DNA from: JBBIOI01 sp037443425
Lineage (GTDB): Bacteria; Desulfobacterota; BSN033; UBA1163
DNA: 64,000 nucleotides
NCBI GenBank assembly: GCA_037443425.1
Contig: JBBIOI010000002.1
Span: 1 to 64,000, forward strand
Direction: 5' to 3'
In this document: piece by piece, positions 49,665 to 58,846 of the stretch
Layout of the letters: each line of letters begins with the position of its first letter
How positions within the stretch are numbered: position 1 is the stretch's first letter
Notes under the pieces: model-generated
The model's input: the letters and a program-made list of their open reading frames with translations, nothing else
Told to the model about the DNA's origin: nothing
Databases searched by the model: none
Translations under genes and position numbers: made by a program

Positions 49665-51546
49665 TTCTTAACCTCCAAGTTTTGTTCCTTTTCCAGTTAT
49701 AAATTATTGCAATTATTAATAGTATAGTCCCTGATATGAATAAAATGGTCTTGAAATCCATTATGAAGTATAAAAATAAAAGGATACCTCCTGCGCCAGT
49801 TAATATCCTTTCGAATAATTTACAATTGGTAAAGATAAATCCTACAAAGTTTATTTCAAATGCAAGAAGGCAGGTAGCACTTGCAATAATAGAAATTATC
49901 CCCTGGAAGGGTTCTTTAGATTTAAGCAATAAAAAAGGTGAATAAATAAACATAAATGGGATAAGGAATCCTCCTATTGCAATCTTCATTGATTCCACTG
50001 CTGTCTTCATATATTTTGCATTTGCAAGCTTTGCGGCTACAAGGGATGCCATTGCAACAGGAGGTGTAACAAATGCAAAGCTTGCCATGTACATAATAAA
50101 AAAGTTTGCCTCTTCAAACCCCACTTTCATTTTAACGAGTGCAGGGACTGCAAATACAGAAAGAATGAAATATGCAGTAAGGGCAGCACCAGCACATCCC
50201 AAGACAAAACAGATGGCCGCAATGATCAGCAGGGCAAGAAATAGGTATCCCCCACTCCATAACATTATTCCTGATGAGAGCTTAACTCCTAAGCCACTTA
50301 GTGTAAGTGTGGCCATAACCATTCCAATACAGGCTGCCGATACTCCAATGCCTGCTCCAGCCCTTGCGCCCTTTACAAATCCCTCGATTATGTCAGTCAG
50401 TTTTGGACGATCTTCCTTCAGGAAATTAATGAGGATCGAGCTTATAATAGCCCAAAAGGCTACATACATAACACTGTAGCCCTTTATCAAGAGATATATT
50501 ATAACCAAAAAAGGTATAAGGAAGATTAAAAGGGAGAGAATGATTTCTTTTAACTCTATCTTTTCTTCAGGTATTCTACCTATCTGAAGTTTTCCAGATC
50601 TTAGGTAAACATATAAACCAACTCCCCAGTAGTATAACAGTGCTGGGATAACAGCCATGGTAATTATCTTTAAATAAGGAATACCAGTAAGCCCAGCCAT
50701 TCCAAAGGCTACGATTCCCATAACAGGTGGCATTATCAGTCCACCTGTGGAGGCGGAAGCCTCAATTGCAGCTGCGTGCTCAGGTTTGTAGCCCGTCTTC
50801 TTCATTAGGGGAATGGTAAATGATCCTGTAATCACAACATTTGCAGCTGCACTCCCTGTTATCGAGCCCACAATAGAGCTACTGATTACTGCCATCATCC
50901 CAGGGCCTCCTCTGATTCTACTTGCCAGTATCCGAGCCAGTATCATAAATATACGTGTTCCTCCAAGTGATTGAAGTACAGCCCCGAAGATTACAAATAA
51001 GAAGATAAAATTGGCAGATGTTGGCAGTGCAACTCCAAATATTCCATTAACAAGGCCAATAGAAAGATTTGATATGGTCTGGGCAATATCATATGCAGTG
51101 CAACGAAAAGGTTCTGGAAGATTTTTTCCAATAAAAGGATAACCTATAGCAATAATAGTAATAATTGGAAGTATTAAACCAAATTCCCTGCGAGTTGCCT
51201 CGATAACGAGGATAATGAGTATGACACCAGTGATTAAATCCAGTGTCGTATTGAAATAGGCTCTATTTTCAAGCTCTTTCCAATTTAATTGGATATAGCC
51301 TGTTGAGAGAAAAGAAAAAACCGCAAGGACTAAAAAACATAACTTCGAGAGGCGGGTCTTTCCTTTGAGGATTCCGTCAAAAAATACCAACAAAAGTGAT
51401 AAACCAAGGTGAGTATTTAGATGGGGTTTTGGGGCCTGAAGTAGCACCTGGGAGGAAATCATATGATAGGCAGACATAAAGATACCAAGGATGAGAAATA
51501 GAAGATATAATCTGTTTTCCCTGACTTCTTTTAGCCAGTTTGACAT
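49639..51546 (-). CDS. TRAP transporter fused permease (4TM-12TM, TAXI type)
   Basis: 635 aa, about 16 membrane segments: an N-terminal DctQ-like four-helix part and a DctM-like part with VGSITGSAAANVVITGSFTIPLMKKTGYKP and AAAIEASASTGGLIMPPVMG, the conserved pore loops of this family. Together with the periplasmic receptor encoded at 51576 it imports an organic anion with sodium or proton symport. The fused form is the rule for TAXI-receptor systems. Confidence 0.92.
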   Translation of the reverse strand: MSNWLKEVRENRLYLLFLILGIFMSAYHMISSQVLLQAPKPHLNTHLGLSLLLVFFDGILKGKTRLSKLCFLVLAVFSFLSTGYIQLNWKELENRAYFNTTLDLITGVILIILVIEATRREFGLILPIITIIAIGYPFIGKNLPEPFRCTAYDIAQTISNLSIGLVNGIFGVALPTSANFIFLFVIFGAVLQSLGGTRIFMILARILASRIRGGPGMMAVISSSIVGSITGSAAANVVITGSFTIPLMKKTGYKPEHAAAIEASASTGGLIMPPVMGIVAFGMAGLTGIPYLKIITMAVIPALLYYWGVGLYVYLRSGKLQIGRIPEEKIELKEIILSLLIFLIPFLVIIYLLIKGYSVMYVAFWAIISSILINFLKEDRPKLTDIIEGFVKGARAGAGIGVSAACIGMVMATLTLSGLGVKLSSGIMLWSGGYLFLALLIIAAICFVLGCAGAALTAYFILSVFAVPALVKMKVGFEEANFFIMYMASFAFVTPPVAMASLVAAKLANAKYMKTAVESMKIAIGGFLIPFMFIYSPFLLLKSKEPFQGIISIIASATCLLAFEINFVGFIFTNCKLFERILTGAGGILLFLYFIMDFKTILFISGTILLIIAIIYNWKRNKTWRLRNGLQTYIF

Positions 51547-51575
51547 ATTTAAATTTTTAAGTAAAGGATAGGCAA

Positions 51576-52622
51576 TTAAAACCCAAGTCCCTTTATTTTA
51601 ACTCCTTTCTCTTTGAAGAATTTCTGGGCTGATGGATGATATGCCACCTCTGGAATTCCTAAAGAGGCCAGGGATTCTTTTGTTATGATCTCAGCCATTG
51701 GGGTATACTCTTTTAATAGATGTGCATTCTCATAAACCACCCTCAGTATCTCCTGTACAACATCTTCGGGCATGTCTATGTGGGCACAAAAACCAAGGGG
51801 TTTAAGAAGAATTGTATAGGGTTCTGTTTGAAGTGGCCCCAGGATTTTTGGTGGTAATACCTGAAAGTCTACAGGATGTCCTGTTTTATCCTTGAAGGAT
51901 TTTATTCCCTTCTCTTCGAAAGAGATAAAGTATACATTTTTTGTTGCAACAAGTTCAGCAGTAAAAGGACTTGCCACATGGGTGTGAGGCAGTGTTTTTA
52001 TTGCTGATCCACTATAGATGACATCTGCCATGCCATCTCTTAATGCTGCTGAGGCAGATTCACCAGATGCATATTGATATTTCAATTTATCTACTGGAAT
52101 ACCAAGCTCATTCATTATACCCTTGTAGACAATTTCACGACCACCACCAGGTGTTGAGTCAAAGATAACCCTTTTACCAATCATATCCTTTAGGGTCTTT
52201 AAGTTTGGATCAAGTGTACAGAGTCCATTTCCTGCAACTCCCATTAAAAAGATAAAACGGAACTCATCATAATTGAATGGAACCTTTTCAAAAGGTCCTA
52301 TCCTCTTTTTAGCCTCCCATATATCCCAGGTTGTATTAAAAAAGAGATAATTCTTTCTTTTTTCAGGCTTTGTAATCAATGTCCTCATATGAACTACTGG
52401 ACTTCGTCCCTCAATATGAGTAGCCTTTATCATTGTACTCTTCTTATTGATCAGATCAGCCAGCCCAACACCTATAAGATAGGAGGCAAACCCTGTTGGA
52501 AGGGTTGATATCTCAAGCTGAAAGGGTTCCCTCTTAGTTTGAGCCTTTAAATGAGAAGAGAAAGTGAATAGATAAATTATTATTAAAACAATGTTTAGAA
52601 GAATGTACTTTCTTCTTGGCAT
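51576..52622 (-). CDS. TAXI-family TRAP transporter solute receptor
   Basis: 348 aa with a Sec signal (residues 1-27, NIVLIIIYLFTFSSHLKA). The mature domain starts FQLEISTLPTGFASYLIGVGLADLINK, with later KTLKDMIGKRVIFDSTPGGGREIVYKGIM and YASGESASAALRDGMADVIYSGSA typical of TAXI receptors. It binds the substrate in the periplasm and delivers it to the fused permease. The ligand is unknown; the metabolic partner genes are the flavoprotein pairs. Confidence 0.9.
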   Translation of the reverse strand: MPRRKYILLNIVLIIIYLFTFSSHLKAQTKREPFQLEISTLPTGFASYLIGVGLADLINKKSTMIKATHIEGRSPVVHMRTLITKPEKRKNYLFFNTTWDIWEAKKRIGPFEKVPFNYDEFRFIFLMGVAGNGLCTLDPNLKTLKDMIGKRVIFDSTPGGGREIVYKGIMNELGIPVDKLKYQYASGESASAALRDGMADVIYSGSAIKTLPHTHVASPFTAELVATKNVYFISFEEKGIKSFKDKTGHPVDFQVLPPKILGPLQTEPYTILLKPLGFCAHIDMPEDVVQEILRVVYENAHLLKEYTPMAEIITKESLASLGIPEVAYHPSAQKFFKEKGVKIKGLGF

Positions 52623-52642
52623 GTTTCCCTCCTTTAATGATA

Positions 52643-53044
52643 TTATTTAATACCTAATCTTGATGCAATTCGACTATTGATTGTTTGAGAATAGGTCTCA
52701 TCACCAAATATTCCTACCCGAATCTTTAGAAGTGTTGTTCCCGTTCCCCCTTGCGAAAGTTCGATCTTGATTTTTGTTCCATCGTTTCTTCTTGCCTCAA
52801 TATTACCTGTTATTTTGTCCCTTTCTGTGTGAATAACTTTTATGTCAAGATCTTTTAGCGCCCCAAGGGTAGCATCCCATGCCCTGTCTAAAGTCGTAGG
52901 GTAGGTTGTTTGTAATTCACCTTTAATATAGGAAACCGTTGCCACTCCAGCACCAGCTCCAGCACCTACAGCTAAAAGCATACAACCCTGAATCAATAGA
53001 TTCAGGGACAAGATCAATAATGAGAATATCTTCAAAATATTCAC
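52643..53044 (-). CDS. DUF3568-family lipoprotein
   Basis: 133 aa. Lipobox LIQGC with Cys at about residue 21, then a Gly/Ala run (AVGAGAGAGVATVSYIKGEL) and the DUF3568 core TLDRAWDATLGALKDLDIKVIHTERDKITGNIEARR. Function unknown. It lies 21 nt upstream of the TAXI receptor gene (same strand) and 17 nt downstream of the yifB-like gene, so it may belong to either transcript. Confidence 0.8.
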   Translation of the reverse strand: MNILKIFSLLILSLNLLIQGCMLLAVGAGAGAGVATVSYIKGELQTTYPTTLDRAWDATLGALKDLDIKVIHTERDKITGNIEARRNDGTKIKIELSQGGTGTTLLKIRVGIFGDETYSQTINSRIASRLGIK

Positions 53045-53060
53045 AAAAATTACCTCCCCT

Positions 53061-54593
53061 TTATGTTATCAAATTTCTATCCAGGCTTCGATATTGAATT
53101 GCCTCAGAGAGATGGTGTGAGAGAATATTTTCTTCACCCTCAAGATCTGCAATTGTGCGGGCAACCTTCAGTATACGAGTATACGCCCTTGCACTTAAAC
53201 CAAACTTATCAATAGCGGTTTCGAGTAATTTCTGACTTGCTTCATCAATCTGACAGAACTTCTTTATGTGACGATTATTCATCTGTGCATTACAGTAAAT
53301 CTTCATCCCTTTAAACCTATCAAGTTGAATCTTTCTTGCCTTATTGACCCTCTTCTTTATCTCACTTGATGGTTCACCTGGGTCTCGGCTTGCAAGATCA
53401 CGATACTTAACAGCAGGAACCTCGATATGGATATCTATTCGATCCATTAGTGGCCCAGAAATCTTTGAACGATATCGGTGGATCTGAGGTAGGGTACAGC
53501 TGCATTCATTATTTGGATCACCGAAATAACCACAGGGACATGGATTCATTGCTGCAATCAGCATGAATCGGGCAGGATATGTAAGGGATGTGGCAGCACG
53601 AGAGATTGTTACCCTCTCTTCCTCCAATGGCTGGCGCATTACTTCAAGGACATTTTTTTTAAATTCCGGCAATTCATCAAGGAATAGCACGCCATTATGT
53701 GAAAGACTTACTTCACCTGGTTTTGGAATCTGGCCCCCACCAATGAGTCCTGCATCTGAAATTGTATGATGTGGACTTCTAAAAGGTCTTGTAACTATCA
53801 AAGAACTATCAGGAGGAATAAGCCCCATAACGCTATGGATCTTTGTAGTTTCGAGACTTTCTTCGAAATTCATATCAGGCAAGATGGTTGGTAATCGTTT
53901 TGCAAGCATTGTCTTTCCAGATCCAGGAGGGCCGATCATAATGACGTTATGTCCTCCGGCAGCTGCAACTTCAAGACATCGCTTAACATGCTCCTGACCT
54001 TTTACATCATTGAAATCTACCTGATAGTTTGACTCTGTTCTAAAGATTTCATCAAGATCAACTTCAACAGGATTGACATGGATGTTTCCATTAAGAAATT
54101 CAACACACTGGGATAGGGTGTCCAATGGTAGGACCTCTATCCCCTTTACGACTGCTGCCTCCTTGGAGTTGGATCTTGGAAGAAGGACTCCCTTTAGGCC
54201 CGAATCCCTTGCAGCAACAGCAATTGGTAGTGTCCCTTTTATGGGTTTTATCTGACCATCGAGTGATAACTCACCAAGAATAAAATAGTCATTAAGTTTT
54301 TCCTTTTTTACAATCTCTGTTGCGGTAAGGATTCCAATGGCTATTGGTAAATCAAATGCAGCACCCTCCTTTTTAATATCAGCAGGGGCAAGGTTTACAG
54401 TAATTCTCCTTGATGGAAAATCGTAGCCACAATTCTTTATCGCTGCTTTTACTCTATCCTTCGACTCTTTTACTGCCCCTTCAGGAAGTCCAACAGTTGC
54501 AAAAGTTGGAAGGCCAAGAGATATGTCAACCTCTACCTCAACCACATAAGCATCTATCCCAAAAACTGCACTGCTAAGAACTCGAGCTAACAT
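53061..54593 (-). CDS. comM: Mg-chelatase-like AAA+ ATPase, ComM/YifB family
   Basis: 510 aa, full length. N-terminal Lon-like domain (MLARVLSSAVFGIDAYVVEVEVDIS), Walker A MIGPPGSGKTMLAKRLP near 220, Walker B VLFLDELPEF near 305, then AAMNPCPCGYFGD with the Cys-rich loop (CPCG, CSC) and C-terminal helical domain. ComM is a branch-migration helicase that promotes integration of ssDNA during transformation. No competence genes are nearby. Confidence 0.92.
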   Translation of the reverse strand: MLARVLSSAVFGIDAYVVEVEVDISLGLPTFATVGLPEGAVKESKDRVKAAIKNCGYDFPSRRITVNLAPADIKKEGAAFDLPIAIGILTATEIVKKEKLNDYFILGELSLDGQIKPIKGTLPIAVAARDSGLKGVLLPRSNSKEAAVVKGIEVLPLDTLSQCVEFLNGNIHVNPVEVDLDEIFRTESNYQVDFNDVKGQEHVKRCLEVAAAGGHNVIMIGPPGSGKTMLAKRLPTILPDMNFEESLETTKIHSVMGLIPPDSSLIVTRPFRSPHHTISDAGLIGGGQIPKPGEVSLSHNGVLFLDELPEFKKNVLEVMRQPLEEERVTISRAATSLTYPARFMLIAAMNPCPCGYFGDPNNECSCTLPQIHRYRSKISGPLMDRIDIHIEVPAVKYRDLASRDPGEPSSEIKKRVNKARKIQLDRFKGMKIYCNAQMNNRHIKKFCQIDEASQKLLETAIDKFGLSARAYTRILKVARTIADLEGEENILSHHLSEAIQYRSLDRNLIT

Positions 54594-54742
54594 TGGAAGA
54601 ATTTATATCAAAATTTAATCCATAAGGCAAGTAAAAATTTAAACCTTATGTTATCTTTACATATTAAAACATATTTGATATAAAGATTTAATAAAGGTCT
54701 ATTTTTAAGATGTTATTGAAATTATAAAAAAGGTATGCAAAT

Positions 54743-54997
54743 TTGAATGAAAAAGAAAGAAGGAACGAGGATCGAAAAATAAGATTTTTAAGATACCTTG
54801 TAGATTTTTCTATCCTCTCTATCGAGCAAGAAGATCTTACGTTAGATATGGCATTAAAGATTGTTGAAGATGTTAAACAGGCAGTTCTGAATCTTTTCCC
54901 AGACAAGGAGAGTGTGTTTGAATTGATTTATCGTCCAAGATTTAATAGGGTCATTGAAGAAAGGTTTGGTGTCAAGCTTGATAGGCCGAAATTTTAA
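54743..54997 (+). CDS. Conserved-looking hypothetical protein, 84 aa
   Basis: TTG start at 54743 preceded by AAAAGGT; no in-frame ATG is available. A charged N-terminus is followed by helices (FLRYLVDFSILSIEQEDLTLDMALKIVEDVKQAVLNLFP) and the end RPRFNRVIEERFG. Soluble and helical. I do not recognise the family. Reading stops 3 nt before the convergent M24 peptidase gene. Confidence 0.6.
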   Translation: MNEKERRNEDRKIRFLRYLVDFSILSIEQEDLTLDMALKIVEDVKQAVLNLFPDKESVFELIYRPRFNRVIEERFGVKLDRPKF

Positions 54998-55000
54998 TAT

Positions 55001-56191
55001 TTAATCACTTTCAATATAAATGATACCATCTTCAGCATGAGTAAGACGTTCAACCCCTTTTTCTGTGACAACATAGTCGTCCTCGAAGGCAACAACACCA
55101 ATCTCTGGGAATATAAACTTCGGTTCAAAAGCAAAAACCATACCTGGCTGTAGAGGTTTTGAAAAGCCTCTTGAGAGCAAAGGAAACTCATCAATTTCAA
55201 GCCCGATTCCATGTCCAACAAAAGGGGCCTGATCTTTCTTTGTACCAATGAAATAATCTTCTAATCCATGTTTTTTAACTATCTTTGAGCAATGATAATA
55301 TATTTCGGAACATAGGACACCAGGTTTTGCAATCCTTTCCATTTTGTCTCTAATCTCTAAACCAACTTTATATGCATCTTTAAGTCTTTCAGGAAGGCAG
55401 CCAATAACATAAGTCCTTGTTCCGTCCGTAATGTAACCATTGTAGGCAATACTGAAATCAATCTGGATAGGAGTATCTTTTTTAATCCTATTGTAACTTG
55501 ACCCCTGAGGGAAGGCAGGAGAGATCCCTGGTCCAATGACTGATACATCTAAATGGGTTAACGAAGTCCCTGATTTTCCCGAAAGAACAGATGCATTAAC
55601 CATATCCTGATTCCATGCCCTCATTCTTGTAATCCCTTGATGACCTTTGCGACGTCCATATTCGATTAATATTGATTCAACATCGATCTCTGTCATTTCA
55701 GGTTTTATTATACTTTTCGCATAGAAAAAGACCTCGTCAAGGATTTTGGCTGAATGCCTTAGTAAGCTTATCTCATAATTTGATTTAATCATCCTTATCT
55801 CTTTAATCCCACGGGATATGTCCAGAAATTCAGATTGTGGAAAAATTCTTTCAATTTGCCTAAAGATATTTACTGGCAGTACATCAAATTCGAGACCAAT
55901 CTTTTTTGTTTTTCTTTGTTTCTTAAGAATCTGTGAGATAAGTCTTGGTCTTTCAATATAAACTATATCTTTAATTGGTGATTCCCTTTTTGCGCGATCA
56001 AAGTCCTTTTGAACAAAAAGGATCGGCTCATCGTCGACGGGGATAAAAAGATGAGCTTTCTGTATGGTACCAGAGAAGTAAAAGAGATCTACATTTTGCA
56101 AAATAATACAAGACTCTATCCCTGCTTTTCTCATGAGGGATTGAAGTCTTTCAATCCTATACGAAATCTCTTCATATGATAAGGTTTCCAT
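55001..56191 (-). CDS. M24-family Xaa-Pro peptidase
   Basis: 396 aa. An N-terminal creatinase-like domain (to about 165) is followed by the pita-bread catalytic domain: IQIDFSIAYNGYITDGTRTY with the metal Asp residues (IDFSIAYNGYITD), PFVGHGIGLEIDEFP with the catalytic His and FAFEPKFIFPEIGVVAFEDDYVVTEKG with the Glu ligands. The first metal Asp position reads IDF. It cleaves N-terminal residues before Pro or hydrolyses related amides. It starts 1 nt after the proS stop and is cotranscribed with it. Confidence 0.88.
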   Translation of the reverse strand: METLSYEEISYRIERLQSLMRKAGIESCIILQNVDLFYFSGTIQKAHLFIPVDDEPILFVQKDFDRAKRESPIKDIVYIERPRLISQILKKQRKTKKIGLEFDVLPVNIFRQIERIFPQSEFLDISRGIKEIRMIKSNYEISLLRHSAKILDEVFFYAKSIIKPEMTEIDVESILIEYGRRKGHQGITRMRAWNQDMVNASVLSGKSGTSLTHLDVSVIGPGISPAFPQGSSYNRIKKDTPIQIDFSIAYNGYITDGTRTYVIGCLPERLKDAYKVGLEIRDKMERIAKPGVLCSEIYYHCSKIVKKHGLEDYFIGTKKDQAPFVGHGIGLEIDEFPLLSRGFSKPLQPGMVFAFEPKFIFPEIGVVAFEDDYVVTEKGVERLTHAEDGIIYIESD

Positions 56192-56192
56192 C

Positions 56193-57908
56193 TTAGCTAT
56201 TTAACTCTTTAGAGATCATTTTTTCTAATTCACCTAAGACCTTTTCCTTCTCAATAAGAATAATCTCACCTGTTTTTCTCTTTTTAATCTCAATAAGACC
56301 TTTTTTTAAATTCTTCTCCCCAATTGTCAATCTTATCGGAATACCAATGAGATCTGCATCTTTAAATTTCACACCAGGCGTCTCATCTCTATCATCATAT
56401 AGAACCTCTATCCCCCTTTCAGTTAAATCTTGATAAAGTCTTTCAGCGGTCTCTCGTATCAATTCTACTTTTATATTAACAGGGAGAATAATGACCTGAA
56501 ATGGAGCAATTGGCATTGGGAAGATAATACCGTTCTCATCGTGAGACTGCTCTATGGCTGCTGCAACAGTCCTTCCCACCCCAATACCGTAGCAGCCCAT
56601 CACAATCTCCTTCTCATTACCTTTTTCATCAATGAAGGTCGCCCCCATGGCCTTGCTGTATTTTGTTCCAAGCTTAAATGTATGACCTACCTCAATTCCC
56701 TTATCCATTCTTGTCTCAGATCCACAATGAGGGCAGAGATCTCCAGGTGCATATCTACGGATATCCAAAAATTGTGAAACCTTAAAATCTCTGTCTAAAT
56801 TTACATTTATGTAGTGCGCGTCTTTCTCATTTGCTCCTGTAACAAAGTTATACATTTTTTTAATATCGATGTCTGCAAAGATAGGGATTGATAGCCCTAT
56901 CGGCCCTGAGAATCCTTTTGGTGAATTAGATAGCTTTTCGATGCTTTTTTCATCAGCAAGCTGAATATGTGTGAGAGAAAGTTTATCTTTAACCCTTTTT
57001 TCATTAACTTCATGATCTCCTCGTACTAAAACGGCTATATATCCTTTGTCCGTTTCAAAGATAAGGGTTTTAACTAAATCTTTTGCCGAAACCCCAAGAA
57101 ATTGGGTAACCTCCTCTACGGTTTTCTTCTCAGGTGTAAAGACCTTTTGGAGGGGCCTTAGAGTTGGATTTTCGGTATGGAATAGATTTCTTTTAAATTC
57201 TGCCTTTTCTATATTTGCTGCATAGGAACATTTTATACAACTTACGATGGTCTCTTCTCCGGTTTCTGCTAAAACCATAAATTCATGTGAGAATGTTCCA
57301 CCAATAAGACCTGTTTCTGCCTCAACAGCCTTAAATTTTAACCCGCATCTTGTAAATATACGGGAGTAAGTGTCTAACATTTTTTGGTAGCTTTCGTCTG
57401 CACCTTTTTCATCTACATCGAAGCTATAGGCATCCTTCATAATAAATTCCCTTGCACGCATCACTCCAAAGCGGGGTCTTATCTCATCCCTAAATTTTGT
57501 TTGAATCTGATAGAGATTAAGGGGCATCTGCCTATATGAACGGATTTCTTTGCGTGCAATGTCTGTAATTATTTCTTCATGGGTTGGACCCAAGCAACAA
57601 TCACGATCGTGGCGATCTTTAAATCTTGCCAGTTCCTTTCCGTATTCTTCCCATCGATGACTTTCCTGCCAGAGTTCTGCAGGCTGTACAAACGGCAGAA
57701 GTACCTCTATTGCCCCAGCCCTATCCATCTCTTCACGAATAATCTGTTCAACTTTGCGTATCGCCCTTAATCCAAAAGGCAGATAAGAATAGATCCCTGA
57801 GCTGACTTTACGAATCATGCCTGCCCGATACATCAGTTGATGGCTTGGAACTTCTGCCTCTGAAGGTGTCTCCCTCATAGTGGGAAGGAAATACTTTGAA
57901 TAACGCAT
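56193..57908 (-). CDS. proS: Prolyl-tRNA synthetase, bacterial type
   Basis: 571 aa from the ATG at 57908 (MRYSKYFLPTMRETP), chosen because AAGGAGG lies about 7 nt upstream; the longer frame to 57986 adds 26 residues not typical of the family. Class II motifs: YSYLPFGLRAIRKVEQIIREEMDRAGAIEVLLPF, GPTHEEIITD, and the R of motif 2 in KFRDEIRPRFGVMRAREF. The editing (INS) domain lies between (about 225-400, with KTLIFETDKGYIAVLVRGDHEVNE). Motif 3 is MGCYGIGVGRT, and the C-terminal anticodon domain follows. Essential cytosolic enzyme charging tRNA-Pro. Confidence 0.95.
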   Translation of the reverse strand: MRYSKYFLPTMRETPSEAEVPSHQLMYRAGMIRKVSSGIYSYLPFGLRAIRKVEQIIREEMDRAGAIEVLLPFVQPAELWQESHRWEEYGKELARFKDRHDRDCCLGPTHEEIITDIARKEIRSYRQMPLNLYQIQTKFRDEIRPRFGVMRAREFIMKDAYSFDVDEKGADESYQKMLDTYSRIFTRCGLKFKAVEAETGLIGGTFSHEFMVLAETGEETIVSCIKCSYAANIEKAEFKRNLFHTENPTLRPLQKVFTPEKKTVEEVTQFLGVSAKDLVKTLIFETDKGYIAVLVRGDHEVNEKRVKDKLSLTHIQLADEKSIEKLSNSPKGFSGPIGLSIPIFADIDIKKMYNFVTGANEKDAHYINVNLDRDFKVSQFLDIRRYAPGDLCPHCGSETRMDKGIEVGHTFKLGTKYSKAMGATFIDEKGNEKEIVMGCYGIGVGRTVAAAIEQSHDENGIIFPMPIAPFQVIILPVNIKVELIRETAERLYQDLTERGIEVLYDDRDETPGVKFKDADLIGIPIRLTIGEKNLKKGLIEIKKRKTGEIILIEKEKVLGELEKMISKELNS

Positions 57909-57988
57909 TTTTTTCTCCTCCTTGACTGAAAGATCTCTTATGAGAGGTTGATTTTTTTCATGCACTAATTTATATAAGATTTTCAATT

Positions 57989-58846
57989 ATGAAAAGGATT
58001 GTTCCTGTTCAAGGGTTAACCATTTTTTTTATAATCGGTCTTCTAATCCTGACCATTGTTTCTCATCCGAGGATACCCCTTTGGCAATCCTTAGTCCTTT
58101 TCTATCTGATGTTATTGACCTCCTTATTCGCCCTTAAATATTCTTTTGATAAAATTGGTGGAAGATTAATCGAATTCTTATTTGACTTTTCACCAGTCAT
58201 ATTTGTTATTCTTATCTATGAATCGCTTGGAAGTCTAATACCATATATTCGATCCGATATCGATCCTTTACTAATCAAAATTGATTTTTTTATCTTTGGC
58301 AATCATCCAAGCCTATGGATGGAGCGTTTTACCACCCCCTGGTTTACAGATCTTATGTCACTTTCGTATTTGAGTTATTATTTTATTCCAGTCGTTTTAA
58401 TTTCAGTCCTTTATCTAAAGGATAAGATAATAGAGTTTAATAATGCCATGTTTGTGCTTACATTTGGATACTATCTTTCATTTGTTGGATATATCCTCTT
58501 TCCAGCAATAGGTCCTCGTTTTACCCTTGAAAATCTATATTCAATCCCTCTGAAAGGAAGCTTTATTACAGATTTCGTAAGAGATACATTAAATGCACTT
58601 GAGCATAATAAAAGGGATTGCATGCCGAGTGGACATACCCAGATTGTCCTCATGGTTTTATATCTTGCCTCGAGATATGAAAGACTCCTTTTCTATATAT
58701 TTTTACCAATCATCTGCCTACTTATTCTATCTACTATTTATCTGAGATACCATTATGTAGTTGACCTATTTGCCGGAGTTATTTTTGCAATTACCTCCAT
58801 CTTAGTATCAAACTACATATATAAAAAATGGCAAAAAGGGTTTTAA
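57989..58846 (+). CDS. PAP2-family membrane phosphotransferase, inositol-phosphorylceramide-synthase-like
   Basis: 285 aa with about 6 membrane segments. The PAP2 active-site motifs are DCMPSGHTQIVLMVLYLASRYERL (catalytic His in SGH) and STIYLRYHYVVDLFAGV (His...Asp). The GxxPSGH/RYHYxxD pattern matches the PAP2_3 group that includes inositol-phosphorylceramide synthase (Aur1-like) and related head-group transferases. Convergent with, and overlapping by 4 nt, the acyltransferase gene. Next to a sphingolipid gene set it may add or exchange a phospho-head-group on ceramide; simple phosphatase activity is the alternative. Confidence 0.75.
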   Translation: MKRIVPVQGLTIFFIIGLLILTIVSHPRIPLWQSLVLFYLMLLTSLFALKYSFDKIGGRLIEFLFDFSPVIFVILIYESLGSLIPYIRSDIDPLLIKIDFFIFGNHPSLWMERFTTPWFTDLMSLSYLSYYFIPVVLISVLYLKDKIIEFNNAMFVLTFGYYLSFVGYILFPAIGPRFTLENLYSIPLKGSFITDFVRDTLNALEHNKRDCMPSGHTQIVLMVLYLASRYERLLFYIFLPIICLLILSTIYLRYHYVVDLFAGVIFAITSILVSNYIYKKWQKGF

